64,000 bases of DNA. It comes from Plantactinospora mayteni. GTDB lineage: Bacteria; Actinomycetota; Actinomycetes; Mycobacteriales; Micromonosporaceae. How positions within the stretch are numbered: the stretch's first letter is position 1; each line of letters begins with the position of its first letter. The translations under genes and the position numbers were made by a program. Below, piece by piece: positions 7,859-16,324 of the stretch. The notes under the pieces are model-generated. The model ran no database searches, was not told where the DNA came from, and saw only the letters and a list, made by a program, of their open reading frames with translations. Location of the stretch: contig NZ_BONX01000003.1 of assembly GCF_016862935.1 (NCBI RefSeq), positions 1-64,000 on the forward strand, in the 5' to 3' direction.

Positions 7859-9228
7859 CCGTACAGGGCCGCGGGAAGGACCGTCAGGCCGTAGATCGCG
7901 ACACCGATGTACGGGACGGCGGTGACCCCGAGGTGCCCCAGGCCGTACCACTTCGTGACGACCGACAGCACGAGGTAGAGCGTCCAGCCGAGCAACTGTG
8001 GCCAGACGACACCGGCCGCGTTCTGGACCATGAACCTCGGTGAGATGGCCGCGAGCAGCATCCACCACGCGGCGAGGCCGACGAACAACCAGCGATCCGC
8101 TCCTACCGACACGCCACGGATCCCGAACGAGACGAGTATGGGGCCGCCGCAGACCAGCAGGACGGACGCGAGGAAGACCGAGAGCGCGGACAGGATCGTC
8201 AGCCGTCGCGTGGTCCGCCGTATCCAGTCGAGGTGCCCCTGGGTGAGGGCATCGCCGCTGGCCGGCCACATCGGCACGTTGAGCAACGACACGAGAAGCC
8301 CGAGCACGGCGCAGACCCTCGCCGGCACCGCGTAAGCCGTGACGCTGTGCAGGTCGAGGGCGTGCGCCACGATCAACATGTCGGCATTGGTGGCCAGCGA
8401 CATCACGATGGTCAACGCCAGGAACAGACCACTCAGCCGGAACAGCTCCCGGGCGGCACCCGGCTCGACGTACCGGATCCGCGGCGCGAGTTCCGGCATC
8501 CGCACGGCGTAGATCCAGATGCTGTTGACCACGTTGACCACTACCGGACCGGCGACGGTGCCGGCGACGACCGCGATCGGGGACAGTTCGGCGGTCGTCG
8601 CGCCCAGCACCAACGGCACCGACAGGGCACTCCCGGCCGCCTGCCAGAGGTTGCTCTGCGTCACCTGCTGGTACGCGTACTGCACCCGGATCACCAGCGA
8701 CAGGGGCACGTTGAGGATGAACGCGGTCAGGCAGACCAGCGTGATGTGCCGGGCGTCGGACGGCGTGGCGGAGCCGGTCACGTTGAACACCGACGGCCAC
8801 GGGACGAGCGCGGACAGCGGCCAGAGCAGGCCGCAGAGACCGACCGCTATCGCGGTCAACAGGACGTACGCGTTCGAGATGTAGCAGCGGGCCCGCTCCG
8901 GATCCCCGATCGAACAGCAGGCGGCGAGCTTCGTCATCAACCCGTTGCCGAGCCCCAGGTCCGCGAAGGCGACCATTCCGGTTAGCGCCGTCACCACCAT
9001 CCACAAGCCGAAGAGATCGGCACCGAGGTACGACAACGTGATCGGTATGAGCATGAGCGGCACTAGGACGCTGACACCCCGGCTCAACGCGGTGGTGACG
9101 ATTCCGGACGCCAGTCGCCTACTGCGATCGGGACCCCGGTCCGCGCCACGGCCCGGCGCCGGGGCGGCCGACGAGTCGTCGGACCGATGCCGGTGGTGCT
9201 TGATCGTCTCCGGTCGGGGGGATCGCAT
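7765..9228 (-). CDS. Wzx-like oligosaccharide flippase (polysaccharide export membrane protein)
   Basis: Moves lipid-linked repeat units across the membrane. The 487-aa protein has a ~45-residue charged cytoplasmic lead, then about 12-14 hydrophobic segments starting with VSVLVPLMLIPITLSYLG. FGLWMVVTALTGMVAFADLGLGNGL is the characteristic first conserved block of the MATE/Wzx fold. I use the ATG at 9228, 7 bp after the upstream glycosyltransferase stop; the frame is open further upstream but that would intrude into the previous gene. The 3' end overlaps the convergent GNAT gene by 94 bp. It is presumed to work with the PglC-like transferase and the Wzy-like polymerase at 11.3 kb. Confidence 0.88.
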   Translation of the reverse strand: MRSPRPETIKHHRHRSDDSSAAPAPGRGADRGPDRSRRLASGIVTTALSRGVSVLVPLMLIPITLSYLGADLFGLWMVVTALTGMVAFADLGLGNGLMTKLAACCSIGDPERARCYISNAYVLLTAIAVGLCGLLWPLSALVPWPSVFNVTGSATPSDARHITLVCLTAFILNVPLSLVIRVQYAYQQVTQSNLWQAAGSALSVPLVLGATTAELSPIAVVAGTVAGPVVVNVVNSIWIYAVRMPELAPRIRYVEPGAARELFRLSGLFLALTIVMSLATNADMLIVAHALDLHSVTAYAVPARVCAVLGLLVSLLNVPMWPASGDALTQGHLDWIRRTTRRLTILSALSVFLASVLLVCGGPILVSFGIRGVSVGADRWLFVGLAAWWMLLAAISPRFMVQNAAGVVWPQLLGWTLYLVLSVVTKWYGLGHLGVTAVPYIGVAIYGLTVLPAALYGYRKAVAPDSRIRATWAKPSSPEPVPAGRIE

Positions 9229-9235
9229 CGCCGGC

Positions 9236-10573
9236 CTAGACGACGCCGACGGATGTCCGCGACCTGGCGGGTCGCCTGTTCGTCCGGGCGAGTTCCCGAA
9301 TGAACGCCGCGAGCTTCGTACCCTGTGCCCGGACACCACGGGTTTCGCCGATGAAGGCCGCCGCCGCGACGCCGAACTCGGCGGCCTCCCCCGGCCGCCA
9401 ACTGAGCACGGAACGGATCGCCGCCGCGAGTCCCTCGGCGGTGTCCGACTCGGCGAAGACCACCCGGCCCCGGTAATCGCCGGGTATCCCCGGCAGCCGG
9501 GTGGTCACCACCGGAACGCCAACCGACAGGTATTCGATCAGCTTCGACGGAAACGAGTACCGCACGAAGTCCTGGTCAACGGGCCGAGGATTGACCAGCA
9601 GGTCCGCCGAGGCGAGGCGGTGCAGGAGTTCGTCGCGACCGAGCAGTCGCGGGTGACGGATCCGGGAGTCGGCGGCGGCCTGCTCCGCGATCCAGGGCTC
9701 CAACTCACCCCGACCGAAGATGCTCAGCCGGAGGCTCGGCTGGTCGATCTGGCGGACCGCCTCGACGAGCCGGTCCACGCCGTACGTCCGGGTCAGGCTG
9801 CCGGCATAGGCGATCTCGTACGTCTCCCGCCGCCGGCTCGACCGGATCGAGGTCGACCGGATCGAGCCAGCCGACTCCGGACGCGCCGGGCTGTAGATTC
9901 CCTCCAGCACCAGATGTCGTCGTCCCGGCGCGAAATCCTCGGCGAGCGCGGCGGTGAGTGCTATCACCCCGTCGCACCGCCGGAGCGCGGCTCTGACGAG
10001 CCAGGCGTCCAATCCGCGCAGCAGTCTGGTCGGTCTTCCCTCTCCAGGGCCGACGAGCGTGGGGGGATCGGTGAGCACCGGGACGACCAACGTCCCCCGG
10101 ATCGCCGCCAGCAACACCCCGAACCAGAGGAAGGGAGTGTGTATCCCGTGGATGAGCAGGACCTGCGTACCCCACCGGCCGGTGGCTCGCCAGCCGACGA
10201 GCAACACGGCCAGGAACCGGGTGGCGTGTTTCGCCCCGAGGAGGTTGAGGAAACCCAGTAGTCGCCCCTGCACCCCGTCCGCATCGAACCGGCGCCCGCG
10301 GAAACGAATCCGAGGATGCCGCGGGTATGTCGAGACCGGCATCGCGGACAGCAGTGTCACGTGACATCCCCCGGCGATCAGGGCCCGTACCAGACCCCAG
10401 GCAAAGGTGTGCGTCTGGACCGGCATCGCGGCATCCCGGGCCAGGATCTCTTCGATCGCCTCGTCCGGAACGGTGAATCCAAGCAGGGTCACCGGGATGC
10501 TCACCCCGGTCACCGGGCACTCGCCGAGGATCACGGAGGAATCATCCGCGTCCGGGCCACGACGGGCCAACAT
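9236..10573 (-). CDS. Glycosyltransferase family 4
   Basis: Cytoplasmic GT-B transferase of 445 aa. The first domain contains QTHTFAWGLVRALIAGGCHV. The second has YAGSLTRTYGVDRLVEAV and the donor site FVRYSFPSKLIEYLSVGVPVV, a SPSKLFEY-type motif seen in capsule transferases. The ATG at 10573 has GGAGG ten bases upstream. An in-frame TTG at 10582 is open but sits directly against that site. The gene is followed by the flippase on the same strand. Donor and acceptor are unknown. Confidence 0.85.
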   Translation of the reverse strand: MLARRGPDADDSSVILGECPVTGVSIPVTLLGFTVPDEAIEEILARDAAMPVQTHTFAWGLVRALIAGGCHVTLLSAMPVSTYPRHPRIRFRGRRFDADGVQGRLLGFLNLLGAKHATRFLAVLLVGWRATGRWGTQVLLIHGIHTPFLWFGVLLAAIRGTLVVPVLTDPPTLVGPGEGRPTRLLRGLDAWLVRAALRRCDGVIALTAALAEDFAPGRRHLVLEGIYSPARPESAGSIRSTSIRSSRRRETYEIAYAGSLTRTYGVDRLVEAVRQIDQPSLRLSIFGRGELEPWIAEQAAADSRIRHPRLLGRDELLHRLASADLLVNPRPVDQDFVRYSFPSKLIEYLSVGVPVVTTRLPGIPGDYRGRVVFAESDTAEGLAAAIRSVLSWRPGEAAEFGVAAAAFIGETRGVRAQGTKLAAFIRELARTNRRPARSRTSVGVV

Positions 10574-11170
10574 ATGCAGCAAACCTCCATCGCCAGATCG
10601 GGGAAAGGGCGGCGGTCCGGCCGCGAACAGCCGGTTGACATCGGCCCCCGGCCCTCGCGATCAGGCCCGGTCGACGTACCCGCTGGTCCTGGCCTGGCCA
10701 TCGGTCCAACGCAGAATCGGGCGTGGGGTTACGACGATCGGGCGTGGGGTTACGACGATGGGTTCCCGACGCCTCGACGCGCAGCGTGTCCGGGCACCCG
10801 GTCCGGCACCAAAGTCACCGAGAACGGGATGGCGGACTCAAAACTTCCGGTACGCTGCGACTGGCCGAAATTGCACTGGTCAATGTCGAGAAGGCGATGC
10901 CCAGGTTCCCGTCTGAAACAGTTTCGGAGCACGCACGGTCACCGGTGGATGCCATCTCCCCGACGAAACCGGTCACGGTAATCGTCTGGCGGCGAGCCGA
11001 CCGGACACGCGCGAAAGAGGTTCCAGACGTGCACGGCACAGGTCAGCGTGACCCGATCGCCCCCGCGGCCGAATGGGCGAATGGTCGGCGGTGGGACCGT
11101 TCCCCGACCCGGCCCGGGGAACGGCGGGGCAGCGCCTCGAACACGGGCATCATCCCGGTCACGGACCGGG
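10574..11170. other. Long intergenic region upstream of the polymerase
   Basis: About 600 bp between the divergent glycosyltransferase and polymerase genes (the 92-bp repeat follows). The plus frame is open from 10723 into the polymerase, but its composition and lack of recognisable motifs argue against coding. It contains a short tandem duplication at 10716-10757. Local A+T rises around 10830-10930, which may hold promoters for both neighbours. No confident -35/-10 pair was seen. Confidence 0.4.
10716..10757. repeat. Tandem direct repeat, 2 x 21 bp
   Basis: Two adjacent identical 21-bp units, 10716-10736 and 10737-10757, each beginning ATCGGGCGTGGGG. They lie in the non-coding stretch upstream of the polymerase. 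This looks like a recent slippage duplication; a regulatory function is not evident. Confidence 0.8.
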
Positions 11171-11262
11171 TGAACCTTTTTCAACCTGAACCGCGCGGCG
11201 GCTGCGCCCCGACTTCCACCCGCGGCCACCACGGACCGCAGGGGGGGGTTGAAAAAGGTTCA
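11171..11262 (+). repeat. 92-bp element with 16-bp terminal inverted repeats (copy 1)
   Basis: The ends are TGAACCTTTTTCAACC (11171-11186) and its exact reverse complement (11247-11262). The first 30 bp and the last ~14 bp match copy 2 at 25704-25795 when that copy is reversed, while the middle differs. No target-site duplication or coding capacity was found, so it resembles a MITE or REP-type palindromic element. The right arm ends directly at the GTG of the polymerase and contributes the AAAAAGG ribosome site. In RNA the two arms could pair and hide that site. Confidence 0.85.
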
Positions 11263-12468
11263 GTGAGCGGGCCCAGCGTCGCCCTGTTGTGCGTCGTCGC
11301 CTTCCTGGCCGCCTGGGCACGCCACCAGCAACTGATCGGCATCTGCCTGGCCATCGCGATCGTCCTCAGCGGCCGGATGCCTCGGCTGCGGGTGCCGGAG
11401 GTCCTGGCGCTGGCTCTCGGCTTCTGGGCCTACGCGACACTGTGGTGGACCGACAGCTTTGACATCACGCTGAGTTCCGCATACCGCTACGCCGGTGCCT
11501 GTCTACTGTTCGTGGCGGCACGCCACCTGTGCACCACCCGAAGGAACATGTTGCTCGTCGGGTACTCCTATCTGGCCGCCTGCGTGCTGCGAGCTTTCCA
11601 GGTGATCCTCGAGTCTTTGGCGGAGGGCGCACCCACCCGCAGCGAGGCCTTCGACCTGAGCGTCCGGTTCGGCATCACCGAGACGAACATCAACTTCACC
11701 GCGTACTCCTTCGTCACCGCCGCCGTGCTCTCGGTGCTGCTGCTCAGCGTGCCCGGCCAGCCCCGGGTCGCCCGGTTCGGCCTGTACGCGGTCCTGCCGG
11801 TACTGGCCTACGCGGTCCTGCTCACGGGCACGAAGGGGGCACTGATCGCCCTGGCGCTCGGTGCCGGGTATTTGGTGCTGAGCCGGCTGTCGGCGCGGGT
11901 GATGTGGATTCTCGCCGCGGTGATCGTTCCCGTCCTGCTCGTCCTGGTCCCGCTCGGCCTCGGAAGCGACCGGCTGATCTGGCTGGACGTCTCGTTCGGC
12001 GACCGGTCGACCGGCGACATGTCCGGCCGGCTGGTGATCTGGCCATACGCGGCATCCTCCTGGTGGGACGCGTTCCTGCTCGGGCAGGGTGCGGGCACGT
12101 TCCCGGTGACGAACCCGCTTGGCGTCGGAGCGCACACCCTGCTGCTGACCGTCGGCAACGACCTGGGTCTGTTCGGCCTGCTGCTCTTCGCCGCCGTCTT
12201 CGCCGCCGCGCTCCGGAGGCCCGCCTCCCGGTCCACGCCGCAGGGGCGGCGGCTCGCGGGTTTCCTCCTGACGAGTCTGTTGCCGATCTGGCTGACCGGA
12301 CACTGGGAGACCGCCCTGGGCGTGTGGCTCACCCTCGGACTGTTGTCGGTGTGGCCAGCGGCGTCCACCGGGTCACCGCGCACCCCTGCCGGGATCGGCG
12401 CAGCGCCGGGCCGGGCCGGAGCGGCACGGCCGCTAACGGGTCCGGCCCGGGGGGCGTGGCGCCGGTAG
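11263..12468 (+). CDS. O-antigen polymerase/ligase-like membrane protein (Wzy type)
   Basis: The 401-aa protein has about ten hydrophobic segments. A Wzy_C-type loop falls at about residues 240-290, with FGDRSTGDMSGRLVIWPYA and LLGQGAGTFPV. Proteins of this class join lipid-linked repeat units (polymerase) or transfer the chain to an acceptor (ligase); position beside the flippase favours polymerase. The GTG at 11263 follows AAAAAGG supplied by the inverted-repeat element, and the hydrophobic protein begins at once (GPSVALLCVVAFLAAW). The frame extends upstream through the repeat but that part has no protein-like features. The last 36 bp overlap the convergent glycosyltransferase. Confidence 0.85.
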   Translation: MSGPSVALLCVVAFLAAWARHQQLIGICLAIAIVLSGRMPRLRVPEVLALALGFWAYATLWWTDSFDITLSSAYRYAGACLLFVAARHLCTTRRNMLLVGYSYLAACVLRAFQVILESLAEGAPTRSEAFDLSVRFGITETNINFTAYSFVTAAVLSVLLLSVPGQPRVARFGLYAVLPVLAYAVLLTGTKGALIALALGAGYLVLSRLSARVMWILAAVIVPVLLVLVPLGLGSDRLIWLDVSFGDRSTGDMSGRLVIWPYAASSWWDAFLLGQGAGTFPVTNPLGVGAHTLLLTVGNDLGLFGLLLFAAVFAAALRRPASRSTPQGRRLAGFLLTSLLPIWLTGHWETALGVWLTLGLLSVWPAASTGSPRTPAGIGAAPGRAGAARPLTGPARGAWRR

Positions 12469-13674
12469 AGCGGTCGGATGAGGCGAGGACGCGGAGACGA
12501 CCTCGTGCCAGAGGGCGACATGCCGATCGAAGACCCTGTCGAGGGAGTACTCCCGCGTGGCCTTGGCCCGTGCGTGGTCGCCCAACTCCCGGCGCCGGGC
12601 CGGGTCGTTCATGAGCGTGGCGAGAGCCGGGGCCAACAGGGCCGGGCGAGCGGGGGGAACGACGACGCCGCAGTCGTCCGCCAGCATCTCGGCTACCGCC
12701 CCGACATCCGTGGAGACGATCGCCCGGCCCAGGGCCATCGCCTCCACGACCACGTTGGGGAACCCTTCGGTGTGGCTCGGCAGCACGAACAGGTCGCACT
12801 CCGCCATCAGCTCCCAAGCCCGCGAGTGCGGTTGTTCGCCGAGGAACGAGACCGAGTCCAGTGCCCCGAACGTGCGCCTGAGAGACCGTAGGTACGCCTC
12901 GTCACAGGGACCGACCACGAGCAGCCTCCACTCCGGGCTGCCCACCTCGATCCACGCGGCGAGGAGGTCCTCGATGCCCTTGGGCCGCAGGACCCAGCCG
13001 ACGAAGAGGGCCGTACGCGGACCGCCCCGGTCCGGCCTGGGCATCGGCAACTCGGCCAGGTCGACGCCGTTGGGCATCCGTCCGACGCGTGCCCCGGGGA
13101 GGTGCCGGGCGATCGCCGCCTCGGTGTGTCGGTCGAGCACGACGACCTTCGCCCGGCGGATGACCCGCGTCATGAGCCTCCACTCCAGGCTGTTGGCCTC
13201 GGCGATCTGCGGAACCCGACCGAAGTGGAGCTGGTAGACGACCGGAAGGCGCGCGCTCCTGGCGATGATCAGCAGAACGAGGTCCCGGACGACCCCGAGC
13301 CCACCCGAGGTCTTGACGTGTACGACGTCCGTCTTCCCACCCGCCACCGTCCGCAACAGGGCCCAGGCGCCGGCTGTCAACTGCCGAGCGCCGTCTATGG
13401 CCCGCTTGACCAGCGAAAAGTCGTGTACGGCCCGCCACCGGACCGCGATGTCGATGACCTCCAACTCCACACCGGGGTGTCGCAGGGCCTGTCGCCTGAT
13501 CATGTGCATGCCTCGGGCAATGCCACCCATCGGCGGCGGCAGTGGCCCGACCACGCAGACCCGCACCGGCTCCTGCGGCTCCTCGGTGCGCTCGTCGTCA
13601 TGACCGGGTCGGCCGAGCTGGCCGATGCCCTCGTTCCACTGGGTCATGACACCCGCCTCACTCCGCTCGGTCAT
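12433..13674 (-). CDS. Glycosyltransferase family 4
   Basis: A 413-aa GT-B enzyme. The first domain begins VRVCVVGPLPPPMGGIARGM, a loop typical of GT4. The second contains TALFVGWVLRPKGIEDLLAAW and the E-x7-E donor region HTEGFPNVVVEAMALGRAIV. The ATG at 13674 overlaps the upstream stop as ATGA, which supports coupling; a second in-frame ATG lies nine codons on. It is the last gene of a minus-strand group with two further transferases and an O-acyltransferase. Confidence 0.88.
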   Translation of the reverse strand: MTERSEAGVMTQWNEGIGQLGRPGHDDERTEEPQEPVRVCVVGPLPPPMGGIARGMHMIRRQALRHPGVELEVIDIAVRWRAVHDFSLVKRAIDGARQLTAGAWALLRTVAGGKTDVVHVKTSGGLGVVRDLVLLIIARSARLPVVYQLHFGRVPQIAEANSLEWRLMTRVIRRAKVVVLDRHTEAAIARHLPGARVGRMPNGVDLAELPMPRPDRGGPRTALFVGWVLRPKGIEDLLAAWIEVGSPEWRLLVVGPCDEAYLRSLRRTFGALDSVSFLGEQPHSRAWELMAECDLFVLPSHTEGFPNVVVEAMALGRAIVSTDVGAVAEMLADDCGVVVPPARPALLAPALATLMNDPARRRELGDHARAKATREYSLDRVFDRHVALWHEVVSASSPHPTALPAPRPPGRTR

Positions 13675-14861
13675 GCCCGCACCTCTTCCAGGAACCCGCT
13701 GAGCGACGTCGCGTACGTGCGGAAGTCGAACGACTCCAGCGCCCGCTCGCGCGCTGCCTTACGCATCACGGTGCGCTCCTCCGCACTCAGCCGCAGCGCC
13801 CGACCCAGCGCCACGGCCAGCGCCTCCGCCGAGTGGTCGACGCAGACGATGCCTTCGACGCCGTCGTTCAGATATCGCCCGAGGTCGCTGGTGAGGTTGG
13901 CGATCACCGGAATCCCGTTCGCGAGGCTCTCGCAGAACTTGGTGGGAAAGCCGGCCTGGGCAAACCGCGCCGGTCTCCGAAGCAGAACGCTGAAATCCGC
14001 CTGCCGCAACACGTTCGAGACGTCGGGTTGAGGCAACCTCCCCAGGACCCGTACGGAGCTTGGCGGCGGCGCCCCGAGCAACCGCCGTACCTCCGCCGGC
14101 GACGGCCCGACGACGTGGAGCCGCACGTCGCCGCCCGCCCGAGCGACCCGGTCCACCCCGTGGATGACGTTCGCCAGCAGGTCCTTCCGGCCCGGCGTGC
14201 CCGCGTACACGACTGTGAGGCCGGACCGGTCCGGTACGCCCGGCGGCGCGTTGACGGGCAGTCCCAGGACGTCGAGTGTCGGCGGTACCCGGATCGCCCG
14301 ACAGCCGCGCTCCCGATAATGCCCTTCGAGGAAGGAACTGATCGCGATGACTCCGTCGCAGCGGGGATAGTGGTAACGCAAGGCGATCTTGGCGCCGATA
14401 TGGATCGGCCCGAACAGACCGCCGATCAACTGTCGAGGGCTGTGCCACTCGACGACGTCGGCGATCAGCGGAACCCGATTGCCGCGACACCACCGCCGAA
14501 GGCGGACCATGTATTGTGTCCCGCCGCCATAGACGATGACGTGGGAAGGCTTGGTAGCCTGCGCATCCAGCCAGGCGAGGGTTGTTCGACCGGACCAGAG
14601 AATGACCTGCGCCGACTTGGACAGCAGGTTGTCGCCGACCGAGGGCAGCTCCCCGAGGCCGAGATGGGAGACCGATCCCGGCCCGTCGACCTCCGCCAGC
14701 CTGCTCGGCGCGGCCGGGCCCTCCTCTCCACTGGCCACCACCACGTCGTAGCCGCCCGCGGCGAGCGAGGAGGCGATGCCGTGGACCCTGCGGGAGCATG
14801 CCTGGCCCCACGGAAAGCGAAAAGGACCAACGTACGCCACCCATTCCCTTACGCCAGGCAT
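13671..14861 (-). CDS. Glycosyltransferase family 4
   Basis: A 396-aa GT-B enzyme from the ATG at 14861, where MPGVREWVAYVGPFRFPWGQ begins the conserved first domain. ARKD-type features follow: LTVVYAGTPGRKDLLANVIHG starts the donor domain, and FAQAGFPTKFCESLANGIPV is a SPTKFxE donor motif. The frame is open to 15017 with an alternative ATG at 14918, so the true start is uncertain. It is coupled to the next gene by a 4-bp overlap. The sugar transferred is unknown. Confidence 0.83.
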   Translation of the reverse strand: MPGVREWVAYVGPFRFPWGQACSRRVHGIASSLAAGGYDVVVASGEEGPAAPSRLAEVDGPGSVSHLGLGELPSVGDNLLSKSAQVILWSGRTTLAWLDAQATKPSHVIVYGGGTQYMVRLRRWCRGNRVPLIADVVEWHSPRQLIGGLFGPIHIGAKIALRYHYPRCDGVIAISSFLEGHYRERGCRAIRVPPTLDVLGLPVNAPPGVPDRSGLTVVYAGTPGRKDLLANVIHGVDRVARAGGDVRLHVVGPSPAEVRRLLGAPPPSSVRVLGRLPQPDVSNVLRQADFSVLLRRPARFAQAGFPTKFCESLANGIPVIANLTSDLGRYLNDGVEGIVCVDHSAEALAVALGRALRLSAEERTVMRKAARERALESFDFRTYATSLSGFLEEVRA

Positions 14862-15076
14862 GTGGATCCGGACGTCGCCCCGGCCCGTGCACCGCTCGCT
14901 GACGTGGCGCCGTGGCATTCCACCACGCGGTTCCGGAACTGCTCTGGCATGCCGAATCCCTCTCGCCCGAACCAATAGGTATCGACTATCGACAATGCAT
15001 CTGCCCACCGCTGTCAACGCCGATATTACCGCTCACGTCGCCCGGGGGTTCGCCGAAACCCGACCGGATGCAACTT

Positions 15077-16324
15077 CTACCGAAGTCTTCGCCGGCCCCC
15101 ATCTATGCGGACGCGGGTTCTTGTACCCGACCGAACCAAGGGAAGACGATTCGCATTCGGACCGTGGAGGTAATCCGCCCGCCCCGGCCCACCGAACGAA
15201 TCGGGTCGAGACGAGTAGCGCTTGAGGCGGAGCGCGGGCTTCTCCACGAAATGCCAGGAAAACAGGGCACAGACGATCGTCAGGGCGATTACCAGCAGGA
15301 TCAGAGGTGTGCCACGCAGTGGGCCCTCGATCGCGCCGAGCCAGATCAGCAGGTTGACGACCGGCATGTGCCAGATGTAGGTGCCAAAACTCAGGTCGCC
15401 CAGCCGGTCCGTTGCCCGCCGCAGGACCCGCGGCCCTCGATGGCCGACCCAGAACACCAGGTACGACAGGGGCAGGCCGGCGATCAGGGCCACCGCCACC
15501 CCCATCCCTGGGCCGACGGAGTGCCGCCACATCGCGCAGCCCAGATACAGGACGAGGGCGACCACCGCCAGCGCGCCGGACTGCGGGACCCGGTGCCACA
15601 CCCGGCGCCACCACATGCCCAGGAGGAAGAATCCGAGCCACGGGAGGAGCGACGCGGCCAGAAGCTTGGCCAGGAGACTCTCGCTCCCGGATCCACCGGC
15701 CAGGCCGTACAACGCGGCACCCATGGTCCCGATGGTCGCGGTGAGCAGCATCATCGTGCCGAACGACCGACGAGCCGCCAGCAGCACCAGGCCGGGGACG
15801 ACCAGGTAGTAACTCACCTCGGCGGGAATGGTCCACAGGCTGCCGTTGAGCACGCCGACACCGAACCCCTGGAAGGCGGCGGGATGGTAGACCGGCATGA
15901 AGAGCAGGCCACTCGCGAGCCAGGCGAGCACGTGCGGGTCGGCCAGGGCGGAGAAGCTGACGATCCCCGCGGTGAGCAGAAACAGCAGCGCCACCGCGGT
16001 GTAGACGTACAGCGCGGGAGCGATCCGGAGAAGACGGTTCCGCAGGTAGTCGCGCCACGGCCGGCCATCCTGGTGGCAGCGCTCGGCGGAGGCGTACACC
16101 ATGGCACCGCTGATGACGAAGAACATCGCCACGCCGTCGCCGAACCAGAGGCCGTTGTCGGCGCGGTACCACAGGAAGCTGGTGTCCAGGTGGGCCACCG
16201 CGTGCTGGACGACCACGCAGAGCGCCGCCATCAGCCGGAGGAAGTCGAAGCAGTTCGCCTCCCGCCCCTGCCCCGCCGCAGGCCGGTGGCCTTCGCCGTC
16301 CGCCCGGCGATCCGTCACCGTCAC
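15077..16324 (-). CDS. Acyltransferase family 3 (membrane O-acetyltransferase)
   Basis: A 415-aa integral membrane protein, likely to O-acetylate the polysaccharide or its lipid-linked unit. FDFLRLMAALCVVVQHAVAH carries the family's essential His in the first membrane helix, and RDYLRNRLLRIAPALYVYTA is the conserved Arg-rich motif before the next helices. About ten hydrophobic segments follow. The tail after about residue 345 is hydrophilic. Its GTG start overlaps the upstream glycosyltransferase stop as GTGA. Confidence 0.9.
   Translation of the reverse strand: MTVTDRRADGEGHRPAAGQGREANCFDFLRLMAALCVVVQHAVAHLDTSFLWYRADNGLWFGDGVAMFFVISGAMVYASAERCHQDGRPWRDYLRNRLLRIAPALYVYTAVALLFLLTAGIVSFSALADPHVLAWLASGLLFMPVYHPAAFQGFGVGVLNGSLWTIPAEVSYYLVVPGLVLLAARRSFGTMMLLTATIGTMGAALYGLAGGSGSESLLAKLLAASLLPWLGFFLLGMWWRRVWHRVPQSGALAVVALVLYLGCAMWRHSVGPGMGVAVALIAGLPLSYLVFWVGHRGPRVLRRATDRLGDLSFGTYIWHMPVVNLLIWLGAIEGPLRGTPLILLVIALTIVCALFSWHFVEKPALRLKRYSSRPDSFGGPGRADYLHGPNANRLPLVRSGTRTRVRIDGGRRRLR

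Noticed and set aside
6629-9004. A 791-codon minus-strand frame across the sugar transferase, GNAT and flippase genes
   Set aside because: It is Arg/Gly/Pro-rich, shows no domain and conflicts with three recognised genes.
10723-11262. N-terminal extension of the polymerase frame
   Set aside because: The extension crosses the tandem duplication and the 92-bp repeat and lacks protein character; the hydrophobic protein starts at 11263.
11161-11275. Target-site duplication flanking the 92-bp element
   Set aside because: Flanks of both copies were compared and no direct repeat was found, so recent transposition is not shown.
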